Assembly: GCA_035610835.1 (NCBI GenBank)
Contig: CM069455.1
Coordinates: forward strand, 50,696,639-50,760,638
Direction: 5' to 3'
Source of the DNA: Ophiura sarsii
Taxonomy: Eukaryota > Echinodermata > Ophiuroidea > Amphilepidida > Ophiuridae
Length of the DNA: 64,000 nucleotides
Part shown: positions 1-9,376 of the stretch, one piece after another
How the letters are laid out: every line of letters begins with the position of its first letter
Numbering within the stretch: position 1 is the first letter of the stretch
Notes under the pieces: generated by a model
Database searches by the model: none
What the model saw: only the letters and a program-made list of their open reading frames with translations
Told to the model about the DNA's origin: nothing
Made by a program: the position numbers and the translations under genes

Positions 1-1984
1 ACACACACGGGCCGTCATGCAAACGCGCACGGATCAATGAACTATTAATGTATAGGAAGGTGCGGTAAATCAGACAAAGGATGTAAGGAGAGCATGACCC
101 GAGTAGTCGGAACATTAGTCGAAATTATAAACCCAGTATTTATTATCGTATTAGTATTTAAACAAATGCCACTATAGCCATGCTAGCTGAAGGAACAACA
201 AAAACCGTACCACCAGATCGTATCCCACTGGCTCGCGCAGATTACGGCAACAAGATATGGCAATGTGACCTGAAATGATGACCTTTGACCCACGATATAG
301 ACTACGGTTCCAGTCACACCTGAAACCCATTATTGAGAACATAACACCAATTAATTTTAATGTTAATCTCACCCACGCCAGTTTGACCAAGTCCTAATTT
401 ATTAACAAAATAAATATTTTACAAACGGACAAACAAGTTTAAATCTAGTTCACGCCAGTTGGACCGAACCCTAATTATTACCAATCAATCATTAATTTGA
501 CATTATGAGCAAACACTTATAAAGATCCACCGTCACTCACCCGTCACTAAAGGCTAGCGCTTTGAACATATACAAAGAGAAAAACACGAAATGCATTTCA
601 ACCATGGAATTAATGATGGGAAACAGGGCGGGTTTAATGCCACTTGTACTGTGAATAACACTGTGAAAGTACTGTGAAAAACAGTGGAGTCCCACAACAC
701 GCGTCTGATTTAATGCCTCCATTTACTATGAAGAAAACCTGCACTCACGGCACGCATCGCTAAACAAACCAAGTACGCTAGCTCAATGCAATTGATGCAA
801 CCGCGCGTAACAAACAGAGGATGAGGGGCGAGCTATCATCTAATTATTATATAATACCAAGCCGGTATAAAAAACCCTACAAAACAAATTATGCAAACAC
901 ACCCCTGGTCAAAAACTTCAATTGACACATACCGATAATTATCTACCCTGCCACGACGAGCACCATTCAATCACAATGTACTATGATTAACCTATGAATG
1001 AAAGACCAATTGAAGGAATAAAACCGCGAGGGTTCCCACCAATCGAGTAACAAAAGCCCTACACTCAGTTGCAATGACATATTGACGTAACCTAATTTGA
1101 ACTGAATTGACCGCGTTCACGCCCTTTGTCAATGGAATGAGCCACGCCCGTATTAAAAACAGCATTCGTAAAGCAAATAACCTATAAATACATTGCATAA
1201 AATAGCAACAACAACGAAGAGCTTGATACGACGTTGCCATGGTTATTTCAGGTGAATCAATGAAAACATCCAATCAACGTGCTAGGTATTACTATTAGCC
1301 CCGGAATGAACCTGCCCACTAATCACCCCACTTGATAACACGGTGTCTACCCGCCGAAAAGACAAACCAAAAACATAATTTATGTTACCGTATTTAAATA
1401 CGCATTACTAAATAAACGACGCCTACAGATACATAAAAACCAACCACCATTTATATAGCGGCCTAAACCTCAATATAATATTAGTCATGATATAACAATT
1501 AATAACAATTTAACTATAAACTAAATTCTCACCGTTAATTGAGCCCTGATCTGCTCTGGCCTCCCGTGCCGAGAGTCACGTAAAGATAGACATTCCACCG
1601 CCGCTTGGATCAATTAAATCCCCATGCAAACTCACGGTATGAAACTGGTTGAAAACCCATTTTATGTCCAGGAACATACTGTTTACGATATTATCGGCAG
1701 TACATAGTTGTGAATAGATAGTATAGAAGGCAACAGAAGAAGCCACACACGCAAACGGGAAAATTCAATTTTTGATAAAGTGAGAAGAACCTCTCGCTTT
1801 GTAGACACGAAAGAATATGATTAAAAATATCAGATGAGGCGACCGTGAAAACAACAGGGGAGGGGCGTCAACAACCGGCGTTGCCACCCGGCGTAGGATT
1901 GGTCAACGATCCACCGGAAGTGCGAATCTGGACCCGACCATTCTAGCACAGGTGTTAAATGGAAATTCTTTTCGATGCCTCAAT
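1..1984. other. no gene recognised
   Basis: AT-rich non-coding sequence. The open frames here are short, lack recognisable domains and show no splice-flanked exon. No repeat shared with the rest of the window was noticed. Confidence 0.6.
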
Positions 1985-2449
1985 AATTTCTAATTATGAT
2001 GATGACATTCAATAATGTTGACATTTTTGAAACATTTTGTGAAATTTTTAACTGTCGTCTGCAGACGCATGCCGCGTGAAAAGTGTTAACATTGAATCAT
2101 CAGACGTATGACTATCAATCTGGGCTATCCCATCAATTTTCTTTTATCGCCACCTTGGTATTAAAAGTCGATTTTCCTATTACCTTTGTGAGTCAATTTT
2201 GCTTTTTTTCACCTTAAAATGCAAGTTATTTTTAACGTTTTAAATGCAAGTCAATTTTTTGTTATGTTTATCATTGCCTGATTTGTCACTGTCTTTTTTT
2301 AATGTTTTCATTTATGAGGGGTTGGTAAATATACATTTGGGGTTGTGATAATCAATACATTGCATATCTGAATACAAAGGATAAATTGATCTTCCTAACA
2401 GATGTTGAATCAATTACTTTGAAAAGTGTATTGAACTTCCTTGTGCATA
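1985..2449 (+). repeat. direct repeat, upstream copy (pairs with 2853-3305)
   Basis: This block of about 460 bp is repeated with only scattered differences at 2853-3305, about 865 bp downstream in the same orientation. It begins near TATGATGATGACATTCAA, contains the palindrome GTCTGCAGAC followed by GCCGCGTGAAAAG, and ends near TTGAACTTCCTTGTGCA. Parts of the same family recur inverted at 30650-31060 and 24300-24519. The two blocks bracket the signal-peptide exon at 2596-2698. Confidence 0.85.
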
Positions 2450-2595
2450 AGGAAGTTCTCAGCATACCGAAAGTAGGCGGGGCAATGGGCAAATATATCT
2501 AGCCAAAAGACCCCCCGCGAGGTCCCAGCAAAGGTCGAAACGCCGATTAATAAGTTATGACCAACGTAACACATTTGTGTGAGTAGTTAGTCAAC

Positions 2596-2698
2596 ATGAA
2601 GGCAACAATTATTTCACTAGGCTTTATACTTTCGATACTTCTTTCTATACACCTAATCCCGAGTGCAGTGTGTATCAGCACCGTGGAGCCAGGAACAG
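2596..2698 (+). CDS. signal-peptide first exon, partial gene
   Basis: This is a probable first coding exon. ATG at 2596 opens 34 codons starting MKATII, followed by a leucine/isoleucine-rich hydrophobic core and a small-residue region, which is the layout of a secretory signal peptide. A good splice donor (CAG|GTGAGT) follows at 2699, leaving the exon in phase 1. The 85-codon open frame that reads on past the donor is intron. A paralogous exon is on the minus strand at 30928-31024 with the same start context (TGTGTGAGTAGT before the ATG), about 60-65% similar peptide and the same phase-1 donor. This conservation across two copies is the main evidence for coding function. No plus-strand downstream exon was recognised, so the mature protein is unknown and this copy may be a pseudo-exon. 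Confidence 0.55.
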
Positions 2699-2852
2699 GT
2701 GAGTGTAATCAGCACTTTCCACGCGGCTATTGGTTTTACCATATACAAAACAGATTTTTCAGAAACCTTTCTCAACTTTCAAAATGTATCTCAAGAATTA
2801 CTGAACCAATACTAGGCATGTGTGTACTTCTTTTAATGCATTTCTCATGGTG

Positions 2853-3305
2853 ATTCTATTATGATGATGACATTCAATAATGTTGACATTTCTGAAACAT
2901 TTTGTGAATTTTTTAACTGTCGTCTGCAGACGCCTGCCGCGTGAAAAGGGTTAACATTGAATCATCAGACGTATGACTATTAATCTGGGCTATCCCATCA
3001 ATTTTCTTTTATCGCCACCTTGGTATTAAAAGTCGATTTTCCTATTACCTTTGTGAGTCAATTTTGCTTTTTTTCACCTTAAAATGCAAGTTATTTTTAA
3101 CGTTTTAAATGCAAGTCAATTTTTTGTTATGTTTATCATTGCCTGATTTGTCTCTGTCTTTTTTTTTAATGTTTTCATTTATGAGGGTTTGGTAAATATA
3201 CATTTGGGGTTGTGATAATCAATACATTGCATAATCTGAATACAAAGGATACATTGATCTTCCTAACAGATGTTGAATCAATTACTGTATTGAACTTCCT
3301 TGTGC
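2853..3305 (+). repeat. direct repeat, downstream copy (pairs with 1985-2449)
   Basis: Second copy of the block of about 460 bp described at 1985-2449. Here it lies directly downstream of the signal exon and its intron start. It lacks the short TTGAAAAG segment near its end that the upstream copy has. Confidence 0.85.
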
Positions 3306-3593
3306 AGTTTAGATAAAATGCAATAGGATACCGTGCAATGAAGTCCTAATAAACATTTTACATCTCAAAAAGAAAACCAGAAAGAAAAAAAGAAGAAAAA
3401 AAATGGATTTTGTCCTAATTGAGTGTTTTGGTATTTAATTTTGAAAGGATGTGAATTAAGACGTCAGTTTTTATGTGAAAATTAGTTATTTCACATTTAA
3501 ACATAAATAATAAGAACAGCCATCCTGTGAAATCTAAAAATATCTTACTAAATGTGTTGCCCAATAATAATGCATGTTCGTATTTTTTTCGTG

Positions 3594-3746
3594 AGGTATG
3601 ACAATTTACATTTTTTAGAGGTGAGGAATGACATTTTTTATTTAGGGGTGAGGCATGACAATTCTTTTGAGGGATGAGACATGACAAACTATTTTTTTTA
3701 TAGAGGTGAGGCATGACAACAAAGTCTTTTTCAGGGTTGGGGCATG
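3594..3746 (+). repeat. degenerate tandem repeat of about 33 bp
   Basis: About five units carrying GAGGTGAGGCATGACA, with T-rich spacers of variable length, lie in a row. The minus-strand open frame across it (repeated CH.SPL.KK pattern) is a by-product of the repeat. Confidence 0.6.
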
Positions 3747-4149
3747 CTTTTTTATTTATTTTCACCTTGGCTGATATATTTTGGCACTTTTTGGTCAATA
3801 ATTCAAATAATAAATTAGATATTAAAAAACCCAAAAATATTCCTATAGAAATTTATTAAGGTTATAATAACACTAGAACGTCAAAATTTGACAAAATATA
3901 TTTTTAAGTTATGGAATAGTTTCATCAGGAATTCAGAACAACATGATAATAATTTTCGTTAGAAAATTCCAATTAGGAAACTTACTTAATTTCCCATACG
4001 AGTTTCGACAACACATCGGTTGTCTTCCTCAGTGGATTGTGTTTGATCCAGAGCTAGTGTTTCTAGTCTGTTTCTTGATGACGTCATCGGATGATGACGC
4101 CCTCTGGATCACTGAGTCGTAAAGATGACTGAGTGAAAGGAAAAGTCAC

Positions 4150-4492
4150 TCTCCCAAACATCCAAGGTCACTGAACCGGTTCAGAGGATACTGCGCAAAC
4201 ATAACATCAGCTCGGCAGTCAAACTACTGTAACACACCAGTCTCAAAAAAATCCTCGTCCACCCCAAATACAAACTTTCTAACGAGGACAAGGCTGGGGT
4301 CGTGTATGAGATCCCGTGTGCCAACTGCGAAAAGACTATATCGGTGAAACCGGCAGAAAATTCGGCACGCGCAAGAAGGAGCACAAAACGGAAACTGATA
4401 AAATGGGCGCTCAGAACTACACTCGGTCCACAAGAAAATAATCCGAGAACACAGAACTCAAGTCCTCAATAGCCGAACACGTAGTGAAAGAG
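4150..4492 (+). pseudogene. Penelope-like retroelement fragment, GIY-YIG endonuclease end
   Basis: Translation of the plus strand gives VTEPVQRILRKH, then a KKILVHPK segment, then GVVYEIPCANCEK and, after a one-base frame change, YIGETGRKFGTRKKEH. This is the conserved C-terminal end of Penelope-like elements: the linker after the reverse transcriptase, a CxxC pair, and the GIY-YIG endonuclease core with its catalytic Tyr, Gly and Arg. An in-frame TAA near 4218 and frame changes near 4168 and 4337 show that it is dead. The copy runs into the assembly gap, so its real 3' end is not visible. The upstream stretch at 4010-4060 (CTTCCTCAGTGGATTGTG, the reverse of a common CACTGAGGAAGAC terminal motif) may be part of the element's repeat in the opposite orientation. 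Confidence 0.75.
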
Positions 4493-4592
4493 NNNNNNNN
4501 NNNNNNNNNNNNNNNNNNNNNNNNNNNNNNNNNNNNNNNNNNNNNNNNNNNNNNNNNNNNNNNNNNNNNNNNNNNNNNNNNNNNNNNNNNNN
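4493..4592. other. assembly gap of 100 N
   Basis: A run of exactly 100 N, the usual placeholder for a gap of unknown length. It separates the Penelope fragment from the GAIN-like exon, so order, orientation and distance across it are unproven. Confidence 0.99.
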
Positions 4593-4657
4593 AATCGGGC
4601 TCGTGGAACATTTTTTGTTGTTGTTTGATTGACTTTGGATCTTGGCTTAATTCTTAC

Positions 4658-4804
4658 ACTTTCATCCGGCAGTTCTAAATCCGCAACACCATCAAGGATA
4701 ACAGCGATGGACTCCAGACCTTGACTATCGATCGCAGTAGCTTCATTTATAATTTGAGTTAAGTTAGCCACAACATCTACCACGTTATTTTCAGTGACTG
4801 GTAT
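4658..4804 (-). CDS. GAIN-like (adhesion GPCR) exon, subdomain A
   Basis: The minus-strand exon has acceptor TTTCTTTAG| at 4805-4806 and donor AGT|GTAAGA after 4658. It encodes exactly 49 codons in phase 0-0 (IPVTENNVVDVVANLTQ ... GLESIAVILDGVADLELPDES). Its helical pattern (VVxxLTxIxNEAT, then GLESIAxILDxVAxL) resembles the N-terminal helical half of GAIN domains, in which autoproteolytic adhesion GPCRs cut themselves at the GPS. It joins in phase with the exon at 5487-5518. The open frame continues past the donor into the gap, but that tail (RIKPRSKVNQTTT) does not look like GAIN. The GPS and the seven-helix part are not in the window. The family call rests on pattern only; another extracellular helical region is possible. 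Confidence 0.5.
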
Positions 4805-4844
4805 CTAAAGAAAAACACAAATCTTAAAATTAAAATTGGCAACG

Positions 4845-4892
4845 TTTATGTTCCAGTATTGAACGATACTGGTATACCAGTATCTGATACCT
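4845..4892. repeat. CCAGTAT(C/T)G...ATACTGG palindromic repeat copies
   Basis: TTCCAGTATTGAACGATACTGG followed by ATACCAGTATCTGATACC. The same imperfectly palindromic unit is clustered at 12541-12765 and occurs again at 10420-10465. Confidence 0.7.
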
Positions 4893-5128
4893 AATGTACA
4901 CTTTTCCATCAGATATAATGAAAAAAGGTGGAGCACATCCATTTTTCTATGGGATACCATTGCTTGTGCTGTGCAGTAACAATGTGCGTGTACTGAATCG
5001 CAGTTTATTCTTTTTTCTAAAGTGATGTGAAACTTGTGCATATTTGTAGTTTGGTGAACAAAGTTCAGTAGTTCACATTAATTCTGTTTTCTCCAAACAA
5101 CATAAATGACAGCCAGTGACAAATTCAC

Positions 5129-5199
5129 TGACCATCCAGGAATTAAACCTGTGACCTCCGGGTTACTAGACCAGCGCTCTACCAAATGTGCTAATGAGT
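5129..5199 (-). repeat. tRNA-Thr-like SINE head or tRNA pseudogene
   Basis: The minus strand has an A-box match (TAGCACATTTGG), an anticodon loop CTAGTAA with anticodon AGT (Thr), and a near-perfect B box (GGTTTAATTCC). The acceptor stem pairs poorly, so it is probably a tRNA-derived SINE head or decayed tRNA rather than a working gene. It lies in the intron between the two GAIN-like exons. Confidence 0.55.
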
Positions 5200-5486
5200 C
5201 ATATGGGGAAGAACAACGATGTCATTATAATATATAGGCCTTCAGTTCAACCATATCCTCTATTCCTTTAACATCTTCTAATCTAGAAGCGTTGAAAGTT
5301 CAGTAGTCCGTCTGATTCCAGTAAACTGCATCTTATGCAGGGCCTCTTTACTAAGAGGCCTATCCAAATTACGTTGCTTTCAAAGATAAATAAGACATGT
5401 TAAACAGTTACCTTAAATGGTGAATCAAGATTCTGGGACAATACATATTGTTAATTAAATACTACTTTTTGTGTAAAATGAGTTAC

Positions 5487-5518
5487 CTTGGCAATCGATT
5501 CCAAAACCTCGTTGACTT
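5487..5518 (-). CDS. short exon joining EGF to the GAIN-like region
   Basis: A 32-nt minus-strand exon lies between acceptor GTGTGTGCAAG| (AG at 5519-5520) and donor AAG|GTAACT after 5487. It starts in phase 1 and ends in phase 0. It completes a Glu codon with the last G of the EGF exon at 6738 and then reads VNEVLESIAK, running straight into IPVTENNVV of the next exon. The sequence just 5' is a long pyrimidine tract. If that tract is read as coding it gives MTMFLSLFTFFIVTTC, which imitates a signal peptide starting at 5573. The phase match with the upstream EGF exon favours the short-exon reading, but an alternative first exon starting at 5573 cannot be excluded. Confidence 0.45.
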
Positions 5519-6221
5519 CTTGCACACACGTCGTGACAATAAAGAACGTGAAAAGAGACAGAAACATAGTCATAATTAAGAGCAACCCATAGTCACCGGT
5601 CTATCAAATGATACTCTTACTATTATTGTACAGGGAAATAAATTACGATATGACTTTAGGTGATCGTAACATCATAATGGGATATTTCAAAGTCGAATTA
5701 GTTTGTTATGATTTGAAGAAAACCGCAATTGATTCGGTTCAGTAATTATGGAGAAATAGCGATTGCGCAACACTGAGGTCCAATAACATTTCCATCCAGG
5801 TTTATTGAGTGATTCAGACAGCACACACACAAAATTAAAAAATTAAAAAGCCTGCCGAATGCTTGTATGTTTTTATACTATTACCATACAAAGTTTTGAC
5901 TACCGTCCTGCTAATCAACACCGTCCCCAAAATAACTCTAGAGCCTATGAATATTACGTACATATTAACCGGTGACGCCAAGTACGAGGTTGAAAACCAC
6001 AAACATAGCGTCGTCTGCTAAGTATCTGCCGACGAAATTCGCGAACTAAACAGACGCAGATTTGAGGATTATTTTGGATAATTATGATGCTGCATCGTGA
6101 AGGTCTGCGGCAATTATTGTGACGAATAAGAAACGTGTTTCGATGATATTGTTCTTCTGCCAGGGGAAATGAGTCAGCCGCTTCCTCGCTATGCGTACTA
6201 CACTGTGTAGCCTGGCCTGTG

Positions 6222-6431
6222 GGTCCACCCGCTAGTCATAAGGGTCGCTAGTCATAAGGTTCATAAGTCATAAGGGTCGCTAGTCATAACGTGTATTTTC
6301 CTATACCACGAGTGCGCTAGTCATAAACGTATATCTTTATTTGAATTATGAATAACGACCCTTATGATTAGCGACCATTATGGCCAATGACCCTTATGAC
6401 TAGCGACCCTTATGACTAGCGAGGTTGACCC
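6222..6431. mobile_element. foldback MITE with GGGTCGCTAGTCATAA repeats, 8-bp TSD
   Basis: The left arm carries three copies of CTAGTCATAAGG(G/T)TC. The right arm carries the same units inverted (GACCCTTATGACTAGCG), around a spacer of about 70 bp. Flanking 8-bp copies of GGCCTGTG lie at 6214-6221 and 6432-6439. The pairing arms and the 8-bp duplication suggest a non-autonomous hAT-type element. The TSD is slightly ambiguous because GGCCTGTG occurs a third time just downstream. Confidence 0.65.
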
Positions 6432-6737
6432 GGCCTGTGTGGCCTGTGTATGCCTACTAGGATCCTACGCGGGAGCAACGTAAGTTTTCAATTTTCAATT
6501 TGGATTAGACAATGATATATGTATGAGGTGTAATGAAACCATTACAACATGGTTCATTTCGGGAAAGTAGTGCACACTACTGGTCCCTTGATGTTGTGTG
6601 ACTGGTGACTACCTCCCGACGCGAAGCCAAATCGCGGAATCAGTACATTCACTACTTTCCCTCAAATTAGTTGTATTTGTTAACTCTCCCCGTATCATTA
6701 TTATATCATACCATAGTACTGTAACTAATAAGCCTAC

Positions 6738-6851
6738 CTGCACAAGTGCTGCCAATGCTGGCTTTGCATTCACATATATAATTTCCTACAGTATTTGTAC
6801 ATGTTGCATCTGCGTGGCAATCATCACCATTCGTTTCACATTCGTCAATAT
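6738..6851 (-). CDS. calcium-binding EGF exon (second EGF)
   Basis: A 114-nt phase 1-1 exon has acceptor TTCTACAG| and donor GCAG|GTAGGC. It encodes DIDECETNGDD then C..C with CTNTVGNYICEC and a final Cys. It shows the cbEGF consensus DxDEC at the start and the Cx(D/N)x4(F/Y)xCxC hydroxylation/calcium motif. Six cysteines are present, but the last loop (C-KASIGST-C) is about three residues shorter than usual and lacks the GYxGDG turn. It follows the EGF exon at 7190-7312 in frame, as tandem cbEGF repeats do in extracellular receptors and matrix proteins. An intron rich in CATCGT-type triplets (6880-6960) separates the two. Confidence 0.85.
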
Positions 6852-7189
6852 CTGTAGAAGGAAATGAAAATCAGAAGAAGATGATGAAAGTACGATAACG
6901 ATGACGACAACGAAGATCATCGTCATCGTCGTCAGCATCAATATCATCATCGTCATCAGATAAAAGTCATGTACAAAAATGAATGCAAAAGGTAGACATG
7001 CCATTATTTAGTCCTTTCCCTAGACTCGACCTCCCTTTACTAAATGTGAACAACCTGTGAAATGTAATTTTGGAATGTATCATATTGTTTACTATTTCGG
7101 GGGAGAAATTATAACTGGCAACAATTGAAACCAAATTATTTTGGAAATAACATTTCTAAAGGCAATACGTAAGCAATGTCTACACTTAC

Positions 7190-7312
7190 CCAAACATGTT
7201 CTACCATCCCCGACATAACCATCATTACACTGACAAGTATAATTGCCTACTGTGTTCATACATGTTGCGTTAGCATTGCAATCGTCAGTATTCTTAGCAC
7301 ATTCGTCAATAT
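7190..7312 (-). CDS. calcium-binding EGF exon (first EGF)
   Basis: A 123-nt phase 1-1 exon has acceptor CATAACAG| and donor TTGG|GTAAGTG. Its 41 residues form a textbook cbEGF: DIDEC at the N terminus, CMNTVGNYTCQC with the Asn hydroxylation site, then CNDGYVGDGRTC, with six cysteines at normal spacing. Calcium would bind at the DIDE end and stiffen the link to the neighbouring module. Just 5' of the acceptor, CTGTTATGGAG(G)TAT is duplicated in tandem, which creates a second AG nearby. Adjacent exons in the same frame and strand are the lectin exon at 9232-9376 and the EGF exon at 6738-6851. Confidence 0.9.
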
Positions 7313-8212
7313 CTGTTATGGAGGTATCTGTTATGGAGATAGCAAGAAAATAGATTCATCTAATAATATTTTTGCCAAGAAAAAATAATATTTTTGCCAA
7401 GAAAAAATATAAATAATCCAACTTTATCGGCGTTTTAGCACGTTTCCTGGACACCGGGTGTTGGTAACACTCGTTACAATTGTGATGGCTCATTTATGAA
7501 ATGGTATTTTACAATGTTTGTATTTTCATCATAAATCATTCTATATGGTGTGTTCATTTGTTTACATTGTGCGATTGAAACCGGAAATACGTGTTAAACC
7601 ATGAATTTCTATATATTTACGAACAAAAAAGTACTCAGAAATTAAACTGTCAGGTTAGTGTGACAACTTATTTTCCAAAATTTGATTTGGTTATTAGCAA
7701 ATGTATTGCTCTGCAACTTTAGATAATACTTTAGTTTCCAGGCTGTTTAAATAAGTGATTTGACAACAACATTACATTTAGGGGAACAAATCAAAGATAG
7801 AGGGCGTTCCATAACAAAGATCGCACAATAGCAAGCTGCGACGTGGGGGTGGGGGTGGGGTGGGGTGGGGTACCGCGCCATTTTGTCCCGAAGCAATGGT
7901 CATAACGTCATATTTTTGTCGATTTTCTGAACTTTTGTATTGGATTTAGGTGCAAAATACTTTCCCAGGTGTGCGGGTCCACTTTAAATTTCAGATGTTC
8001 TAAAATGGATGGATTTCTAACCAATTTGATAAAGAAACACGATCCGCACACCTCAGAATTGCAAAAAAAGCTTAAAACAAGTCCACCTTTTGTGCCTTTG
8101 AACAGAGTGTTTGCCGGGAATGTAGAATTATACACAGTGCATTAACCCATGATCCCGGTCCAATGAATAAAATTAGATATTAATAAATGATTCGCCAATT
8201 TTTTGTTAAATT

Positions 8213-8290
8213 AGCACGGTTGGTGTGGTGGATGGAACGTTGATATGGGGAGCGAAAGGTTGTGAGTTCGAGCCCCGTTATTATCACTTT
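8213..8290 (+). repeat. degenerate tRNA-like (SINE head) segment
   Basis: The segment has a poor A box (TTGGTGTGGTGG) and a perfect B-box core GTTCGAGCCC. The AGGTTGTG(A/G)GTTCGAGCCCCG stretch matches the better preserved tRNA-Val-like copy at 60728-60802, so both are probably of one SINE family. Confidence 0.45.
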
Positions 8291-8574
8291 TGTTTTATAT
8301 GCGGGGTCTTGCCGCTGGATTTGTTTGGCCTGCCGGCATCATCTGTATGCGTGCCCACACGGACAGCGCTGCTGGCGTTGACCGTATCAATGACGCCATT
8401 TTTTGTGTTCGAAAATGTCAAAGTTTTTACCGTTCTTTCAAAAATACTCACATTACAAACACATTTTGTGCGAGAGAAACACAAAAATGTGGCCAAAATG
8501 GCACAATCAAAATCCGTTCGTTATAAATAAATGGATATGGTTAAATAATGAAACTATATCACAATTATACTCGT

Positions 8575-8647
8575 CGATCTCTGTGGCGTGCATACGATGG
8601 CCATGTCGTTGGCAATCGGCAATCACGGGTTCGATTCCCGTATATTC
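8575..8647 (+). repeat. second tRNA-like segment
   Basis: A perfect T arm (ACGGG-TTCGATT-CCCGT) with B box GGTTCGATTCC follows GTGGCGTGCA and an imperfect anticodon arm whose loop contains TTGGCAA. The acceptor stem is not convincing. It is a decayed tRNA or SINE head inside the 7844-9180 element. Confidence 0.45.
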
Positions 8648-9231
8648 CTTGTTATCCTTTTATTTTTCTATTTTTTAAACTTGATGGTGGATTAATGTAA
8701 CATCATTGTTATGTCAATTTTTATAAATTATAAAGGCCGCCCAATGCGTTTATAGTTTTCTTTTTTTTATTTATCTATCATAAATTTATCTCTTGATTTA
8801 TTTAACTTTGTATCTAAACAATTAAAATGCTATATTATTGCTCGATAAATAAGTGATTTAACTTGAGTTCAGTTTGATTAATGATAGCAAAACTTGTTGT
8901 AAAACCATTTTACCAGTGTGCCCAACAATTTCTCCTTGCACACTTTGTTTATACATTCAGAGATGTCACTTTTAAGTTTTAGCTTGTTATAGCTAGGCTA
9001 ATAATATACAATTGTAAGCAAGTTTGCGACCTCTTTGATTTTAGGCTGGTAACACAATCCCACAGTGCATTTCGTTAAAACAGTGTAAATTATTTTTTTC
9101 AACGATACGTATCACGTGATAACCACGATCGTTTTCGCAAAATATCGCAAAATGGCGCGGTACCCCCCCCCCCCCCCCCCAAGCTGCGACGACAAACATG
9201 ACAAAGGGAGTTGACCATACAATTCACTTAC

Positions 9232-9376
9232 TTTTCCGTCGTTTACAGATGAAATAAGTATAAGTAGTGTATCTACAAGTTATAGCTCGCCAGCTGCCAT
9301 CATTTAGCAAGATAATGCAGTCTTCAAGTCCGTCAACATTATTTGGCTCACCGATGCCGAAGTTTGTGAAATCCTT
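9232..9376 (-). CDS. C-type lectin domain, third exon
   Basis: A 145-nt exon, phase 0 to phase 1, has acceptor CCGATACAG| and donor AAAA|GTAAGTG. It reads KDFTNFGIGEPNNVDG, then LEDCIILLNDGSWRAITC, then a short tail ending YFICKRRK. This is the C-terminal half of a CTLD: an EPN motif, then the three conserved cysteines (EDC, ITC, FIC). The usual WND calcium-site motif is replaced by WRA, so the canonical sugar-binding calcium site looks incomplete. It continues in frame from the exon at 14322-14404 (WVDGTP|KDFTNF) and leads in phase 1 to the EGF exon at 7312. No long open frame marks this exon; it is recognised from the protein pattern and the splice sites. Confidence 0.85.

Larger units (their letters stand above)
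7844..9180. mobile_element. 1.3-kb DNA element with G-rich terminal inverted repeats
   Basis: The left end is a G-run followed by GGTACCGCGCCATTTTG, and the right end is CAAAATGGCGCGGTACC followed by a C-run. The 11-bp direct repeat AAGCTGCGACG flanks it at 7833-7843 and 9181-9191, as expected for a target-site duplication in the 9-11 bp range seen with Mutator-like elements. No transposase was recognised. One plus-strand open frame of about 75 codons near 7905-8143 (ending ELYTVH) has no known motif. Two tRNA-like segments lie inside. It sits in the intron between the lectin and EGF exons. Confidence 0.75.

Noticed and set aside
992..1273. 93-codon cysteine- and leucine-rich frame considered as a 7TM piece of the receptor
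   Set aside because: No conserved 7TM motif, no splice sites, and it lies across the assembly gap.
4593..4657. Extension of the GAIN-like frame to the assembly gap
   Set aside because: A GTAAGA donor after 4658 ends the exon in phase 0, and the extra residues do not continue the helical pattern.
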